From: Roseateles sp. YR242
Lineage (GTDB): Bacteria > Pseudomonadota > Gammaproteobacteria > Burkholderiales > Burkholderiaceae_C
Direction: 5' to 3'
Assembly (NCBI RefSeq): GCF_900109745.1
Contig: NZ_FOAV01000008.1
Span: 186,001-250,000 of the forward strand
DNA: 64,000 nucleotides
Positions 48,387 through 57,552 of this stretch are shown here, piece by piece. The translations under genes were made by a program, and so were the position numbers. Numbering within the stretch: position 1 is the stretch's first letter; each line of letters opens with the position of its first letter. The notes under the pieces are model-generated. The model had not been told where the DNA came from and did no database searches. It saw only the letters and a list, made by a program, of their open reading frames with translations.

Positions 48387-50267
48387 ATGTGGCAATCCTT
48401 TCGCGCGTCGGGCTTTGTGGCCATCGTCCTCCTGGGGCTCTTGTCCACAGCCGCCCACGCCAAGGCCAGCGCCGATGTGCAGGCCGCCCAGCAGCCCGAC
48501 CAGATCATTCTGGACAACGGCCTGCTGCGGGCCGTCGTTTCCACACGTCTGGGCCAGATCGTCTCCTTGCGCAAGCGAGACGGCGGTCATGACGAGGAAC
48601 TGGTGGCCCAGGGCCAGTCGCTGTATTGGGATGCCAACGGCGAGACGGTGCCCGCCGCAGAGGGCGCGCCCAAGAGCGGCTACTTCCGCCCTGAAGAGCG
48701 GGAAGGGCGGGCAAGGCTGGTGCGGGCCACGCCCGAACTGGCTGAGGTGGCGGCCCGCTTTGAACCGACGCCGTTCTTCCCGTTCTCGGGGGAATACCAC
48801 TACGTGATGCGCCGGGGCCTGAGCGGCGTTTATGCCTACGTGGTGCTGCGCCATGGCGCTGACCAACCGGCCGCACGGCTCTACCAGACCCGCTTTGTCC
48901 TGCGCACCGCCGCGGACGACCGCGTCTTCAACCAGTGGACCCTGTCGCCCGACCTGCTGGTGCCCATCCCCCGCGCCAACGTCGTTAATACGCTCACCGA
49001 CGCCACCTTTCTGCTTGCCGATGGCAGCGTCAAAACCAAATACCTCAACTCGGTCTACTGGGATCAGGTGCCCGTTTACGGCACGCTGGGCGTCTTTCCG
49101 TCGTACGCCCGTGGCGTCTGGATGATCGAGCCCTCGGGGGACTATCACAACGGCGGCCCCATCCGGCAGGGCCAGACAGTGCATGACGACGTGTTGCTGC
49201 GGGTGCTTCAGGACGTGCATTTCGGCGCCTCCCCGGTGGCCTTGGCCTCCGGGGAGGCTTGGGCCAAGGTGTATGGCCCTTTCCTGGTGTATGCCAATGA
49301 GGGGCCGGACGTGGCGGCGCTTTGGGCGGACGCCCACCGCCAACTCAACGAGGAACGCAAGGCGTGGCCCTATGACTTCGTCCGGGTGGCTGAATTCGCG
49401 AGCATCCGTGGTCAGGTTTCCGGCACAGTGACGCTGAACGGCAAGCCGCCCGTTGGCGCGCGAGTCATCCTGTCGGACCCGGATGCTTCCGTAGACTGGA
49501 CCGCACAGAACCGCGCCTACAGCTACTGGGCCGAGGTGGGCCCCGACGGGTGTTTCCATCTCGACAAGGTCGCGCCCGGCCGCTACACGCTGTATGTGGA
49601 CGGCGCAGACCAGCCGTCCAACCTGCGCCATGAAGGCGTCGAGGTACGGGCGGGCCGTGATACCAAGGTCGGCACCTTGCATTGGACGCCGGAGACGCTG
49701 GGCCAGGTGCTCTGGCAACTGGGCCGGTTCGACCGGACCGCCGCCGAGTTCCGCAACGGCCGCGACGCCCGGGACTATCAGATGGTGCTGCGCTACGCCC
49801 AGCAGTTCCCCTACGACGTCGACCTCACCATCGGGCAGGGCGATCCCGCGCAAGACTGGAACTACGCCCACTGGTCCTGGTACGTCGCCCAGCCGCAGTG
49901 GCATCTGCGTTTTGCCGCCAAGGCACAGGCGGGCAGGGCGGCGCTCACCATCGGCGTGGCCTCAGCGCAACCTGCGCATGGCCCGCTGACACAGGTGCAG
50001 GTGGCCCTCAACGGGCATCCACTGGGGCGCATCGAGTTGCCCAAGACGGGGACCGCCGGTTATCGCGGCGGCACGCAGGATTCGCCGTACCACGTCCTTC
50101 GCTTCCCGTTCGACGCGGCCTGGATCAAGGACGGGCTCAACGACCTGACGCTGGAACACCTGGACGCCGAGCGATTCCCGGCGCTGGGCGATGCCGCCCA
50201 CCCCGTGTTGAAACGAAACCCGGGGCAGGTGATGTATGACGCGCTGCGTCTGGAAGTCGAGCAATGA
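48387..50267 (+). CDS. Rhamnogalacturonan endolyase, polysaccharide lyase family 4
   Basis: 626-residue secreted pectin lyase that cleaves the rhamnose-galacturonate backbone of rhamnogalacturonan I by beta-elimination. A signal peptide (FVAIVLLGLLSTAAHA) is followed by the catalytic domain (to about residue 330), a Fn3-like middle domain (IRGQVSGTVTLNGKPPVGARVILSD, about 340-435) and a C-terminal CBM-like beta domain (DYQMVLRYAQQFPYDVD onwards). Three-domain PL4 order is clear. An ATG at 48354 is an alternative start but leaves a poorer leader. It is convergent with a PL26-like exolyase and TonB receptor operon, so the three form a pectin-use locus. Confidence 0.87.
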   Translation: MWQSFRASGFVAIVLLGLLSTAAHAKASADVQAAQQPDQIILDNGLLRAVVSTRLGQIVSLRKRDGGHDEELVAQGQSLYWDANGETVPAAEGAPKSGYFRPEEREGRARLVRATPELAEVAARFEPTPFFPFSGEYHYVMRRGLSGVYAYVVLRHGADQPAARLYQTRFVLRTAADDRVFNQWTLSPDLLVPIPRANVVNTLTDATFLLADGSVKTKYLNSVYWDQVPVYGTLGVFPSYARGVWMIEPSGDYHNGGPIRQGQTVHDDVLLRVLQDVHFGASPVALASGEAWAKVYGPFLVYANEGPDVAALWADAHRQLNEERKAWPYDFVRVAEFASIRGQVSGTVTLNGKPPVGARVILSDPDASVDWTAQNRAYSYWAEVGPDGCFHLDKVAPGRYTLYVDGADQPSNLRHEGVEVRAGRDTKVGTLHWTPETLGQVLWQLGRFDRTAAEFRNGRDARDYQMVLRYAQQFPYDVDLTIGQGDPAQDWNYAHWSWYVAQPQWHLRFAAKAQAGRAALTIGVASAQPAHGPLTQVQVALNGHPLGRIELPKTGTAGYRGGTQDSPYHVLRFPFDAAWIKDGLNDLTLEHLDAERFPALGDAAHPVLKRNPGQVMYDALRLEVEQ

Positions 50268-50286
50268 AGGAACCTCTGAGGGCTCG

Positions 50287-53064
50287 TCAAGGTGACGCGG
50301 GCAGTTCCCCCGCTGCCGTCGCCAGCAAACCGATCGCTGCCAGCCCCCATTGCGCCGCTGCATTGGTCGACATCGCCGGCCATTCCTCCAGGGGCTCCAG
50401 CACCGCCGGTGTTTCCACCCGGCGGCGTGCAAAGTCCTTGTCCCGCAGCCCGGCCCGGCCTTCGAAGAACTGACGCCAGGCGCGCTGGCGCATGGCCGGG
50501 TCAGCCCGTAGCCGGCCCGCGTAGCCCAGCAATTTGGCATGGCCCTGACCCAGATTCAGCGCGCCCAGCGAGCGTCCCAGGGCGCGTGCCTGGGTGTCGG
50601 CATCGGCGTTGTAGAGCACGCAGTAATCCAGCCAGGCGCGCTGGAACGGCTCGGAAGGAATGCTGCGGATCAGCTCGCTGCACACCTCCGCCAGCCCGAA
50701 GGCGGCACTGAGGTGCGAGACGGCGACTGCATCGCTCTGGCTGATCTGGAAGGCGCCGGTGCGCAGATCCATCAGCCCGGTGCCGGTGAAGAAGCCTCGG
50801 GGCTGCGCAGCAATCGACGCCATGCTGGTCAGCAAACGGTCCCGGTACACCGTGTTCCCCGTGCGTTCCCATTCGGTCAGCCAGGCGGCGGCCACGGCGC
50901 CCCAGTCCGTACCGAAAGCCACCGCCGCCAGGTGGTGGGCGTTCGGGCCCGTGGGCGCCGCCTGTCCCACCTTGCGGCCGGCAATCACCTGCTGCAGCCG
51001 GTTGACCGCGTCCGCCTGCTCATGGAGCAGGTCACCCGTGCGCTCGTCGGTGGCGAGGTAATAGAAGAAGCGCCGGTTGATGGCCGTGGAGACGCGCAGT
51101 TGCTTGGCGCTGTCGCCCCAGTGCCGCACGTTGTGCCGCGAGCCCAGCGGGCTGAACGGGCCGGCGTGATGCACATCCACCTCGCCACAGTGCCGGCTCA
51201 TTGCCTCGGCCATGCGGAAGGCGTCCGCGCGGCCGCTGTGCAGGAAGTAGTGCCACAGCCAGATTTCGGTGCTGAGTTCGGAGTTGTCCCAGGCGAAACC
51301 TCCCACGTCGTAGCGCCAGACATGACGCTGCGTGTCGTAGGTGTGCATCACATCGCCATAGTCCCAAAAGCCGTACCAGCGGCGCGTTTCCACCTCCTGG
51401 CGGTAGAAATCGAAGAGGTCGGCGAGCCGCTTCTCCAGTGCCGCCACGGGCGCTTCGGTGGCTGGATCGGGTGAACCGGGCTCGGCCGACCACAAGGTGC
51501 TGAAGGCCTCACCCGCCTGATACCGCTGCGGGGTCGTGACGAGCTGCGGCGGCGCCTGGATGCGGCGCGCAATGCCCACCAGCGCTTCTGCCGAAGGCGT
51601 GGCCGCGCAGAACTGCAACTCCAGCTCGCTGCTGCGCGCCACGCCGTAGGGGCGCTCGAACCCCGGCTCGTAGTCCTCGTAGGTGATGTCCAGGCCTTTG
51701 AGCTGCTGGTCGTGGCTGTCCTGGCCCAGGCCGTCGTGATAGCTGCGCATGTCCATGCCCGGCGCGTCCGGTGCCCACAACCAGAGGGTGAGCTGCGCCT
51801 GGTCGGTCGTGGCTGCCCTGATGTCCAACTGCGCGGGGTAGCTCTGCCAGAAATTGCGCAGGCCGAAGGCAATGCCTCCAGCAGCGGTGCCCAGATAGGC
51901 GGTGCCCGCGGCACGATGGCCAGTCGCCGCACGCAGCCATCCCGCAGGTGCGGCGGTGCGTTTGGTGATGCTGAAGCCGTCTGGATGGGACTGCAGCAGC
52001 GAATAGTCGCCAAACGCGGGGATGTAGTCCAGCCCTTGCGCTGTGCGGGCAGGGATGGCGGGCAGCGGCTGGCCGGCGCGCTGGGCGCTGGTCACGGCTT
52101 CGCCGGGATCGCGCCGCAGGCCGGTCAGGCCCCGCACCGATTCGGCAAACACGCCGCCGTTGGCCCCCACAAAGCGCACGTGGCGCTCCTGGGCCGGGCC
52201 CGCCAGCGGCACATCGAAGCGCACGCCCAGGCCTCGCAAGGTCTCCTGGCGCTCGTCCAGGTCGTAGATGAAGCTGTGGACGATGCGCACGGCATCCGAC
52301 TGCCGATAGAAATACAGGCGCAGCACAAAGGGCAGGGCGTCCCGCCCGTCTTCACGACGATGGCTGCCATCGATGCGCACCAACACCCGCGCGGGCCCCG
52401 CCTGCTCGACACGGGCCTGGCTCACCACCGTGTGGTAATGATGCCGGGTGGTGTTGGTGGTCTCGCTGTCGTCGACCGGCACGTCAGAGAGGGCCACCAG
52501 CCTGCCGTTGACCGCCCGGGCAAGGCCTGGCCCTTCGATGGTGTCGAAGAGCGCGCCACCGCTGCGAGGGATGGTGCAGCGGAGCTTTCCGGTGTTGATG
52601 ATCAACGCGTCGCGGGTCTCGCGAACCAGGCTGGTGGCCGGACCGGGTGGGGAACCTTGGGTCGTGATGGCCAGCGGGCCTTCGGGCAGGCCACTGTCGT
52701 CCGGCGCCAGCGCATGGGCGGTCCACTTCAGCGAGCCGTCCGGCCAGTGGGCCAGCGGCCAGGACTGGAGCACCGGCGGACTGGCGGAATTCCCCGCGCC
52801 GCGTTCTGCCGCGATCCCCAACTGGGCCAGATGCCGGTCTCGCAGCTGCCCTTGCGGCCACGGCAGGCCAAAGCTGGTGCCGCGGAAACTGGCGGGCGGG
52901 GCGCCCTCCAGCCAGGCCAAGGGCGTAGCACCGACGGGGGCGGCCGATGAAGCGGTCGGCGTTGACCGCCCCGGCTGGGGCGCTTGGCCCCAGCCCTTCA
53001 CAGTGGCGGAAGAAAGCGCCAGCCAGGCCGGCGCTTGCAGCAGGGTACGGCGGGAGACTGGCAT
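50287..53064 (-). CDS. Exo-rhamnogalacturonan lyase family protein (PL26, YetA-like)
   Basis: 925-residue exported protein. A twin-arginine leader (SRRTLLQ with an Ala/Leu core) precedes a beta-sandwich N-terminal domain (WPDGSLKWTAHALAPDD) and a long alpha/alpha catalytic domain (VDVHHAGPFSPLGSRHNVRHWGDSAKQLRV, WGAVAAAWLTEWERTGNT). Layout and length match PcRGLX/YetA-like PL26 enzymes that release disaccharides from rhamnogalacturonan ends. The ATG is 4 bp after the TonB-dependent receptor stop, so both are one transcript. It would act after the PL4 endolyase encoded convergently. Substrate is assigned from family and context. Confidence 0.8.
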   Translation of the reverse strand: MPVSRRTLLQAPAWLALSSATVKGWGQAPQPGRSTPTASSAAPVGATPLAWLEGAPPASFRGTSFGLPWPQGQLRDRHLAQLGIAAERGAGNSASPPVLQSWPLAHWPDGSLKWTAHALAPDDSGLPEGPLAITTQGSPPGPATSLVRETRDALIINTGKLRCTIPRSGGALFDTIEGPGLARAVNGRLVALSDVPVDDSETTNTTRHHYHTVVSQARVEQAGPARVLVRIDGSHRREDGRDALPFVLRLYFYRQSDAVRIVHSFIYDLDERQETLRGLGVRFDVPLAGPAQERHVRFVGANGGVFAESVRGLTGLRRDPGEAVTSAQRAGQPLPAIPARTAQGLDYIPAFGDYSLLQSHPDGFSITKRTAAPAGWLRAATGHRAAGTAYLGTAAGGIAFGLRNFWQSYPAQLDIRAATTDQAQLTLWLWAPDAPGMDMRSYHDGLGQDSHDQQLKGLDITYEDYEPGFERPYGVARSSELELQFCAATPSAEALVGIARRIQAPPQLVTTPQRYQAGEAFSTLWSAEPGSPDPATEAPVAALEKRLADLFDFYRQEVETRRWYGFWDYGDVMHTYDTQRHVWRYDVGGFAWDNSELSTEIWLWHYFLHSGRADAFRMAEAMSRHCGEVDVHHAGPFSPLGSRHNVRHWGDSAKQLRVSTAINRRFFYYLATDERTGDLLHEQADAVNRLQQVIAGRKVGQAAPTGPNAHHLAAVAFGTDWGAVAAAWLTEWERTGNTVYRDRLLTSMASIAAQPRGFFTGTGLMDLRTGAFQISQSDAVAVSHLSAAFGLAEVCSELIRSIPSEPFQRAWLDYCVLYNADADTQARALGRSLGALNLGQGHAKLLGYAGRLRADPAMRQRAWRQFFEGRAGLRDKDFARRRVETPAVLEPLEEWPAMSTNAAAQWGLAAIGLLATAAGELPASP

Positions 53065-53068
53065 GGCG

Positions 53069-55537
53069 TCAGCGGAAGGCGTAGGCCAGGGTCACACCCA
53101 CGGTGCGCGGGTCTCCCACATAACCCGTGGTCGTGCTGCCGCCCACCAGGCGGGTGTAGTAGAGCTTGTTGAAGGCATTGGTCACCCACAGGGCGGCGTC
53201 CCAGGTACCGCCGTCACCGGGGCGCTTGGCGCCGATGGTGAAAGCAGCCAGGCCGTAGCTGGGCACGCGGGCGGAAGCGGCGTTGTCCACGGAGCCATAG
53301 GTCCAGCCCCGATAGCTGTAGCGCGCCGAGACATAGGGTTGGAAGCTGCCTTGCTCCCAGTTGTAGCGGGTCTGCAGCGAGAAGACCTGCTTGGGCGTGT
53401 TGAACACCCGCTGGCCGGTCAGGTCGCAATAGGTGGCGGTGATTTCCGGTGGGCACAGGGCTCGGTGGTAGCTGGTGTAGCGGGCGTCGTTGATGATGCC
53501 GCTCAGCACCACGTCCAGGCGTTCCAGCGGTTGGGCACGCAGGGCCACTTCAATGCCCTGGCTGCGGTAGGTGCCTGCATTCATGAGATAGCTGGTGAGC
53601 GCCTCGTCGTCATAGGCCTGGGTCTGGAAGTCGCGCACGGTGGTGCGGAACACGTCGGCCTGCAGCGTGAGCTTGTCCGGGATCAGGGTGCCCAGCACGC
53701 CAATTTCGACATTGGTGGTGGACTCTGGCTTGAGGATCAGGGTGTCGTAACCCGCTGCCTTCGCCGCACCTGCGGAGACATTGATGCCCCCGGCTTTCTG
53801 GCCGAAGCCGGCTGCCGCGTAGGTGCTCCAGTCATCGTTGACCTGGTACTTCAGGCTGGCGGTGGCGGAGGGCAAGGTCTTGTAGATGCGCAGTGCGCCA
53901 GAATCAAAGCTCGCGCGGTTCTTGCGAACAAAGCTCGCATCGCGGGAGTTGTAGGTGGCACGCGCGCCCAACTGCAGGTCCAGCCGCTCGGCGAGGTGGA
54001 AGGTGCCCCGGCTGTAGACCGCGGCCATCTCGTCGTTCAGGTGGCCGTAGCGGATGATGTCCAGGCCGCGGAAGGCGCTGCCGGCGTAGGTGGTGACCAG
54101 CGCAGTGTCGTAATAGCGTGTGTGGGCCGTGGTGTCCTGCATGTCGCGGTAGTAGTTGACCCCCGCCACATAGTCGAAGAACTCGCCGCGCGGCGACTCC
54201 AGCCGGAAGTCCTGGCTCACCACCGAATCCCCCACCGCCGTGCCGCTGTTGGCGTAGATGGGTACGCTCAGTTCATCAGCGTACTGGGGCAGGTAGTGGT
54301 AGCGGCGCCACGCGGTGACCGAGCGGAACTTGTCGCCATTGGCCAGCTTCCAGTTGGCCTCGGCCGAGATACCGCCGTATTCGGCTTCGGTGGTGGTGAC
54401 GTCATCCACCACCGTCTCCCGGCCACCGGCCGCGTAGGTGGCGCCAATCTTGGCCGCCGAAGCGGCGAAGGCGCTGCCCACGGACTTGTAGACCCGCGCC
54501 GGGTTGGCGGATTCCCGGCCGTAATCGGCGGTGAACTTGAGTTCGAAGCTGTTGCTCGGGCGGATCAGCCATTGGCCGCGCAGGCCGCTGCGCTCATACC
54601 CATTGATTCGCTCGCCATCAAAGAGGTTCTTCACCGAGCCGTCGCTATGGGCGTAGAAACCCACCACGCGGAAGGCGGTGACGTCATTCACCGGGCCGGA
54701 GAACACGCCCGTGACCTTGGAGGTGTTGCGGCCGGCGTAGGTGGTGGTGATGCTGCCTTCGCGCTCGAAGGACGGGGCCTTGGTGTGGATGTCGACCGCG
54801 CCGCCCGTGGCGTTCTGGCCGAACAGCGTGCCGCTCGGGCCCTTGAAGACGTCGACGTAGTCGATGTCCGTCAGGGACCGGATGATGCCGGGGCGCGGGT
54901 AGTAGACGTTGTCGACATAGGTCGCCACGCTGCTGGGCATGCCGATGTTCTGGTCGCCGCTGCTCTGGCCGCCGCCGTCGCCAACGCCACGGATGGAGAG
55001 CTGTGTGTCGTTGGAGTCGGTGCTCTGGATGTAGAGGCCAGGGACCACGTATTGCAGGTCATGGATGTCCTCGACATGAAGCTCCGCCAGTGATTCACCG
55101 CGCACGCGGGAGACGGCAGTCGCCGGGCGCTGCGGGTGCTCATCCTTCTTGGAACGTCCGACGATCTGCACCGCATCCAGCTCGGTGACGTTGTCCGTGC
55201 GGCTGGCACGGTGCAGGGTGAAGCCGGTGTCGGACTCCCGCAGTTCAAGCCCGCTGCCCGCCAGGGCCTGGCGCAAGGCGTCGGCGGCGGAGAGCTGGCC
55301 GTTCACCGCCGAAGCGCGACGCTGTGCGGTGAGCTTGCGGTCGTACTCGATCTTGAACTGACCTTGCGCTTGCAGGGCTTGCAGCGCCTGGTCCAGGTCC
55401 CCGGCCTCGATGTGATAGGTGGACACGCCAGTGGCCGCGTGAAGCGCCGGGCTGCCCAGCAGCAGGCCGGCAGCGAGAAGGGCGGCAGACACTGCGGACA
55501 GGCGCAGCAGCGGTTGGCGAGGAACAGCAGGAAACAT
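53069..55537 (-). CDS. TonB-dependent receptor with N-terminal STN domain
   Basis: 822-residue outer-membrane transporter. A signal peptide ending ALHA, an STN domain (about residues 38-95, TYHIEAGDLDQALQALQAQGQ), a TonB-box/plug region (VQIVGRSKKDEHPQRPATAVSRV and LSIRGVGDGGGQ) and a 22-strand barrel ending GVTLAYAFR follow in order. It probably imports rhamnogalacturonan oligosaccharides, because the exolyase gene follows immediately. An STN domain usually talks to a FecR anti-sigma factor, but no FecR or ECF sigma gene lies nearby. The ATG is preceded by GGAG. Confidence 0.88.
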   Translation of the reverse strand: MFPAVPRQPLLRLSAVSAALLAAGLLLGSPALHAATGVSTYHIEAGDLDQALQALQAQGQFKIEYDRKLTAQRRASAVNGQLSAADALRQALAGSGLELRESDTGFTLHRASRTDNVTELDAVQIVGRSKKDEHPQRPATAVSRVRGESLAELHVEDIHDLQYVVPGLYIQSTDSNDTQLSIRGVGDGGGQSSGDQNIGMPSSVATYVDNVYYPRPGIIRSLTDIDYVDVFKGPSGTLFGQNATGGAVDIHTKAPSFEREGSITTTYAGRNTSKVTGVFSGPVNDVTAFRVVGFYAHSDGSVKNLFDGERINGYERSGLRGQWLIRPSNSFELKFTADYGRESANPARVYKSVGSAFAASAAKIGATYAAGGRETVVDDVTTTEAEYGGISAEANWKLANGDKFRSVTAWRRYHYLPQYADELSVPIYANSGTAVGDSVVSQDFRLESPRGEFFDYVAGVNYYRDMQDTTAHTRYYDTALVTTYAGSAFRGLDIIRYGHLNDEMAAVYSRGTFHLAERLDLQLGARATYNSRDASFVRKNRASFDSGALRIYKTLPSATASLKYQVNDDWSTYAAAGFGQKAGGINVSAGAAKAAGYDTLILKPESTTNVEIGVLGTLIPDKLTLQADVFRTTVRDFQTQAYDDEALTSYLMNAGTYRSQGIEVALRAQPLERLDVVLSGIINDARYTSYHRALCPPEITATYCDLTGQRVFNTPKQVFSLQTRYNWEQGSFQPYVSARYSYRGWTYGSVDNAASARVPSYGLAAFTIGAKRPGDGGTWDAALWVTNAFNKLYYTRLVGGSTTTGYVGDPRTVGVTLAYAFR

Positions 55538-55790
55538 CGATTCTCCGGAAATGTTGCGAAAAAGGGGGGCCCTGCCTCGGGAATGGCATGGGAGACAAAG
55601 GGATGGAATGGATAGCCCGGTCGCGATTCACGGCGGCCCGCGTGGTGGCGGGTGTCAATGAATCGGCAACGCCGCCATTGGATGAATGGGCGGGCCGGTT
55701 GAATCGTGCGTGGTGTCAACAGCCCCCGGTGGGCGGGCCATGCCTTCAAAAGCGCAGGAGTGCCGCTGGGTGATTGCGGGCTACCTCGCT

Positions 55791-55804
55791 ATTAAGCGTT
55801 TAAT
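55791..55804. promoter_or_regulatory. LacI-family-like operator
   Basis: ATTAA-GCGT-TTAAT, a 14-bp inverted repeat with a central CG, the pattern bound by many LacI/GalR regulators. It is about 250 bp upstream of the TonB-dependent receptor start. Sugar-specific receptors are often LacI-controlled. No lacI-type gene is in the window. Confidence 0.4.
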
Positions 55805-55893
55805 CCTTTGCGCGAAAAAAAAGCTGCGCGCAACTTCGCCAAATTCATGTCTTGGAGGCGGACTGTAGGGAGTGGGGGCAGGATTGATAAATG

Positions 55894-55923
55894 AGAAATC
55901 CGGTGTGACAAATGCGGATTTCT
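55894..55923. repeat. 9-bp inverted repeat AGAAATCCG / CGGATTTCT
   Basis: Perfect arms with a 12-bp centre, 40 bp beyond the 3' end of the AraC gene. It lacks a T-run on either strand, so it is a weak terminator candidate; it could be an operator for the TonB receptor operon. Confidence 0.4.
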
Positions 55924-55962
55924 TATGCGGATGGAATGGAAAACTGTGCGTTCGACTTCCAC

Positions 55963-56853
55963 TCACTTCCCACTGAGCGCTGCCGCCAGGCTTACTTGCC
56001 GGCGCCAGGCCTGATCCACCTGGGCGCCATCAGCCGAGTGGTGCTGCGCGAAGAATTGCGATGGGCACACGCCATAACACCGCTGCCAGACCTTGGAGAG
56101 GTGGGCAGAATCCGCAAAGCCGCAGAGCTGCGCGATGTCCGTCAGCGGCCGCTGGCTGCCCAGGAACATGGCAGCGCGGCGGATCTTCTCCGCCAGCGCA
56201 TATTGCCGCACGGTCAGCCCCAGCGCGGCCACAAATGCCTGGGATGCGCGCCGGGCCGAGAGGCCGACCCGCAGCCCCAGCGCAGCCAGGCCGGCGGTCG
56301 GGTCCATGCGCAAGGTCGCCATCATCTGCAGCACGGCGGCGTCCACCGGTTGCAACGGTCCGATGCTGTCCGCCACATCCGCAATGTGCAGGCCTACGGC
56401 CGCACGCAATTGGGATCCCACCAGGCGCTGGTGCGCAAACGCCTTGGCGCAGGTCAGCAGGCCGGCGAACTGGTGGGTGTCCAGAACCTGGACAGTGTCG
56501 CTTGGCGCTTGCCGGCTGAAGGTGTTGTAGCGCGGGTGGGCCGGCTCCAGGTCGATCAGCGCAATGGGGTGGCCGCCGGAATCCACCCGGCGGCGCAGAA
56601 AGGGCCTCACGGCCACCATGTGCCCGGTGAAACACTCGCCCCCCGCCGTCACGCGCAAAGGCTCAGGGCCGATGGCACAAGCGATGGTGGCCGAATGGCG
56701 GCACACGTCGGATTGCATTGCCGGACAAGCGTAGATGAAGCTGTCCCCCAGAAGCCCCAGGCGGGGCGCGGCCATGGTCTCAAGCATCGTGGCGGCATGC
56801 TCGTGCAGGCCGCCACAGGCGTCAAGGCTGGACCCTGTTGCGTTCACTGTCAT
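55963..56853 (-). CDS. AraC-family transcriptional regulator
   Basis: 296-residue regulator. The N-terminal about 170 residues form a ligand/dimerisation domain of the small-molecule type. The C-terminal about 100 residues hold two helix-turn-helix units (GLSARRASQAFVAALGLTVRQY and LTDIAQLCGFADSAHLSKVWQRCYGVCPSQF), the standard AraC signature. It overlaps the lipase-chaperone-like gene by 32 bp and follows the PETase-like gene, so it is probably co-transcribed with them and may control them or the adjacent pectin operon. The inducer is unknown. Confidence 0.9.
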   Translation of the reverse strand: MTVNATGSSLDACGGLHEHAATMLETMAAPRLGLLGDSFIYACPAMQSDVCRHSATIACAIGPEPLRVTAGGECFTGHMVAVRPFLRRRVDSGGHPIALIDLEPAHPRYNTFSRQAPSDTVQVLDTHQFAGLLTCAKAFAHQRLVGSQLRAAVGLHIADVADSIGPLQPVDAAVLQMMATLRMDPTAGLAALGLRVGLSARRASQAFVAALGLTVRQYALAEKIRRAAMFLGSQRPLTDIAQLCGFADSAHLSKVWQRCYGVCPSQFFAQHHSADGAQVDQAWRRQVSLAAALSGK

Positions 56854-57538
56854 AACGCGCCTGGGCTCGCACGGCTTTCTCCGCCATGGAGATCGAGGTC
56901 GACGTGTCCTCGCGCATCAACTCCAGCAGGCGGCGGGCCACGGCATCGTCCTCGGCAAACATCTGCCTGGCGTTGTCCGAGCCCAGGTAGGTGGCGCGCA
57001 AGGCTTGCAGCGCGTTCAGCTGTGCCAGGCCTTCCTCCGGCAGCAAGGGCGCCTGGCCGGGCGGGAAGGACTGACGCTGCGCATCCTGATAGGCCTGGTA
57101 TTGCGCCAGCAGCTCGCGGGCACGTGCAGCCGCCGCTGGGGGGAGGCCGGCCAGATCGCTCTCCAATGCCGCCGCGAGCCCCGGGCCATTGTTCAATGCC
57201 AGCAGGGATTCGATCTGCAGCCGCATGGGCTGGTCCACCACCAGGCGGCCATTTGCATCCGCGCGGAACGGGCGGGATGCGCCGGCGGTGACGGCGGGTT
57301 CACCCGTGGCGCCGGCACTGGTGGGCGCTGCCAGCGTGGGGTCGGTGTTGGACAGGATGGTTTCCCCGGTGGGTGAGCCGCCAGGTGTTCTGGCCCACGG
57401 GAAGGACTCGGCATACGAAGAGGCGTCAGGCACGGCGGCATGGTCCAGCCAGGCATAAAGCCCGACCGCGCCCAGCCCCACGATGAGGGCTGGGCCGACC
57501 ATGCGCCAGCCTACCAAACGCGAACGCGGGTAGGACAT
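56822..57538 (-). CDS. Lipase chaperone (Lif/LipB)-like protein, short and lacking the signature motif
   Basis: 238-residue membrane-anchored protein, shorter than classical Lif chaperones (about 340). An N-terminal helix (about residues 13-29) is followed by a Pro/Ala/Thr-rich linker and a helical region. The phrase FRADANGRLVVDQPMRLQIESLLAL aligns with the Lif segment that normally carries RxxFDY, but those residues are missing here. Gln/Ala-rich helices (YQAYQDAQRQSFPPGQAPLLPEEG) and a Met/Arg-rich end follow. Position 14 bp after the PETase-like polyesterase suggests it folds that enzyme, although true Lifs serve subfamily I.1/I.2 lipases. GGAG precedes the ATG. Confidence 0.6.
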   Translation of the reverse strand: MSYPRSRLVGWRMVGPALIVGLGAVGLYAWLDHAAVPDASSYAESFPWARTPGGSPTGETILSNTDPTLAAPTSAGATGEPAVTAGASRPFRADANGRLVVDQPMRLQIESLLALNNGPGLAAALESDLAGLPPAAAARARELLAQYQAYQDAQRQSFPPGQAPLLPEEGLAQLNALQALRATYLGSDNARQMFAEDDAVARRLLELMREDTSTSISMAEKAVRAQARYDSERNRVQP

Positions 57539-57552
57539 GGCGGGCTCCGGGG

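Larger units (their letters stand above)
55538..55962. other. 425-bp regulatory region before the TonB receptor operon
   Basis: No gene recognised. From right to left it contains a 9-bp inverted repeat (55894-55923), an AT-rich segment with TTGCGCG-N12-CGCGCAA (55808-55833) around an A8 tract, and a LacI-type palindrome (55791-55804). The 250 bp next to the receptor gene are GC-rich without structure that I can name. The promoter of the receptor/PL26 operon is expected here. Confidence 0.5.

Noticed and set aside
52448-55093. 881-codon plus-strand open frame opposite the TonB receptor
   Set aside because: Covers the receptor and exolyase genes on the other strand; Gly/Val/Ala/His-rich without motifs, hence a codon-bias artefact.
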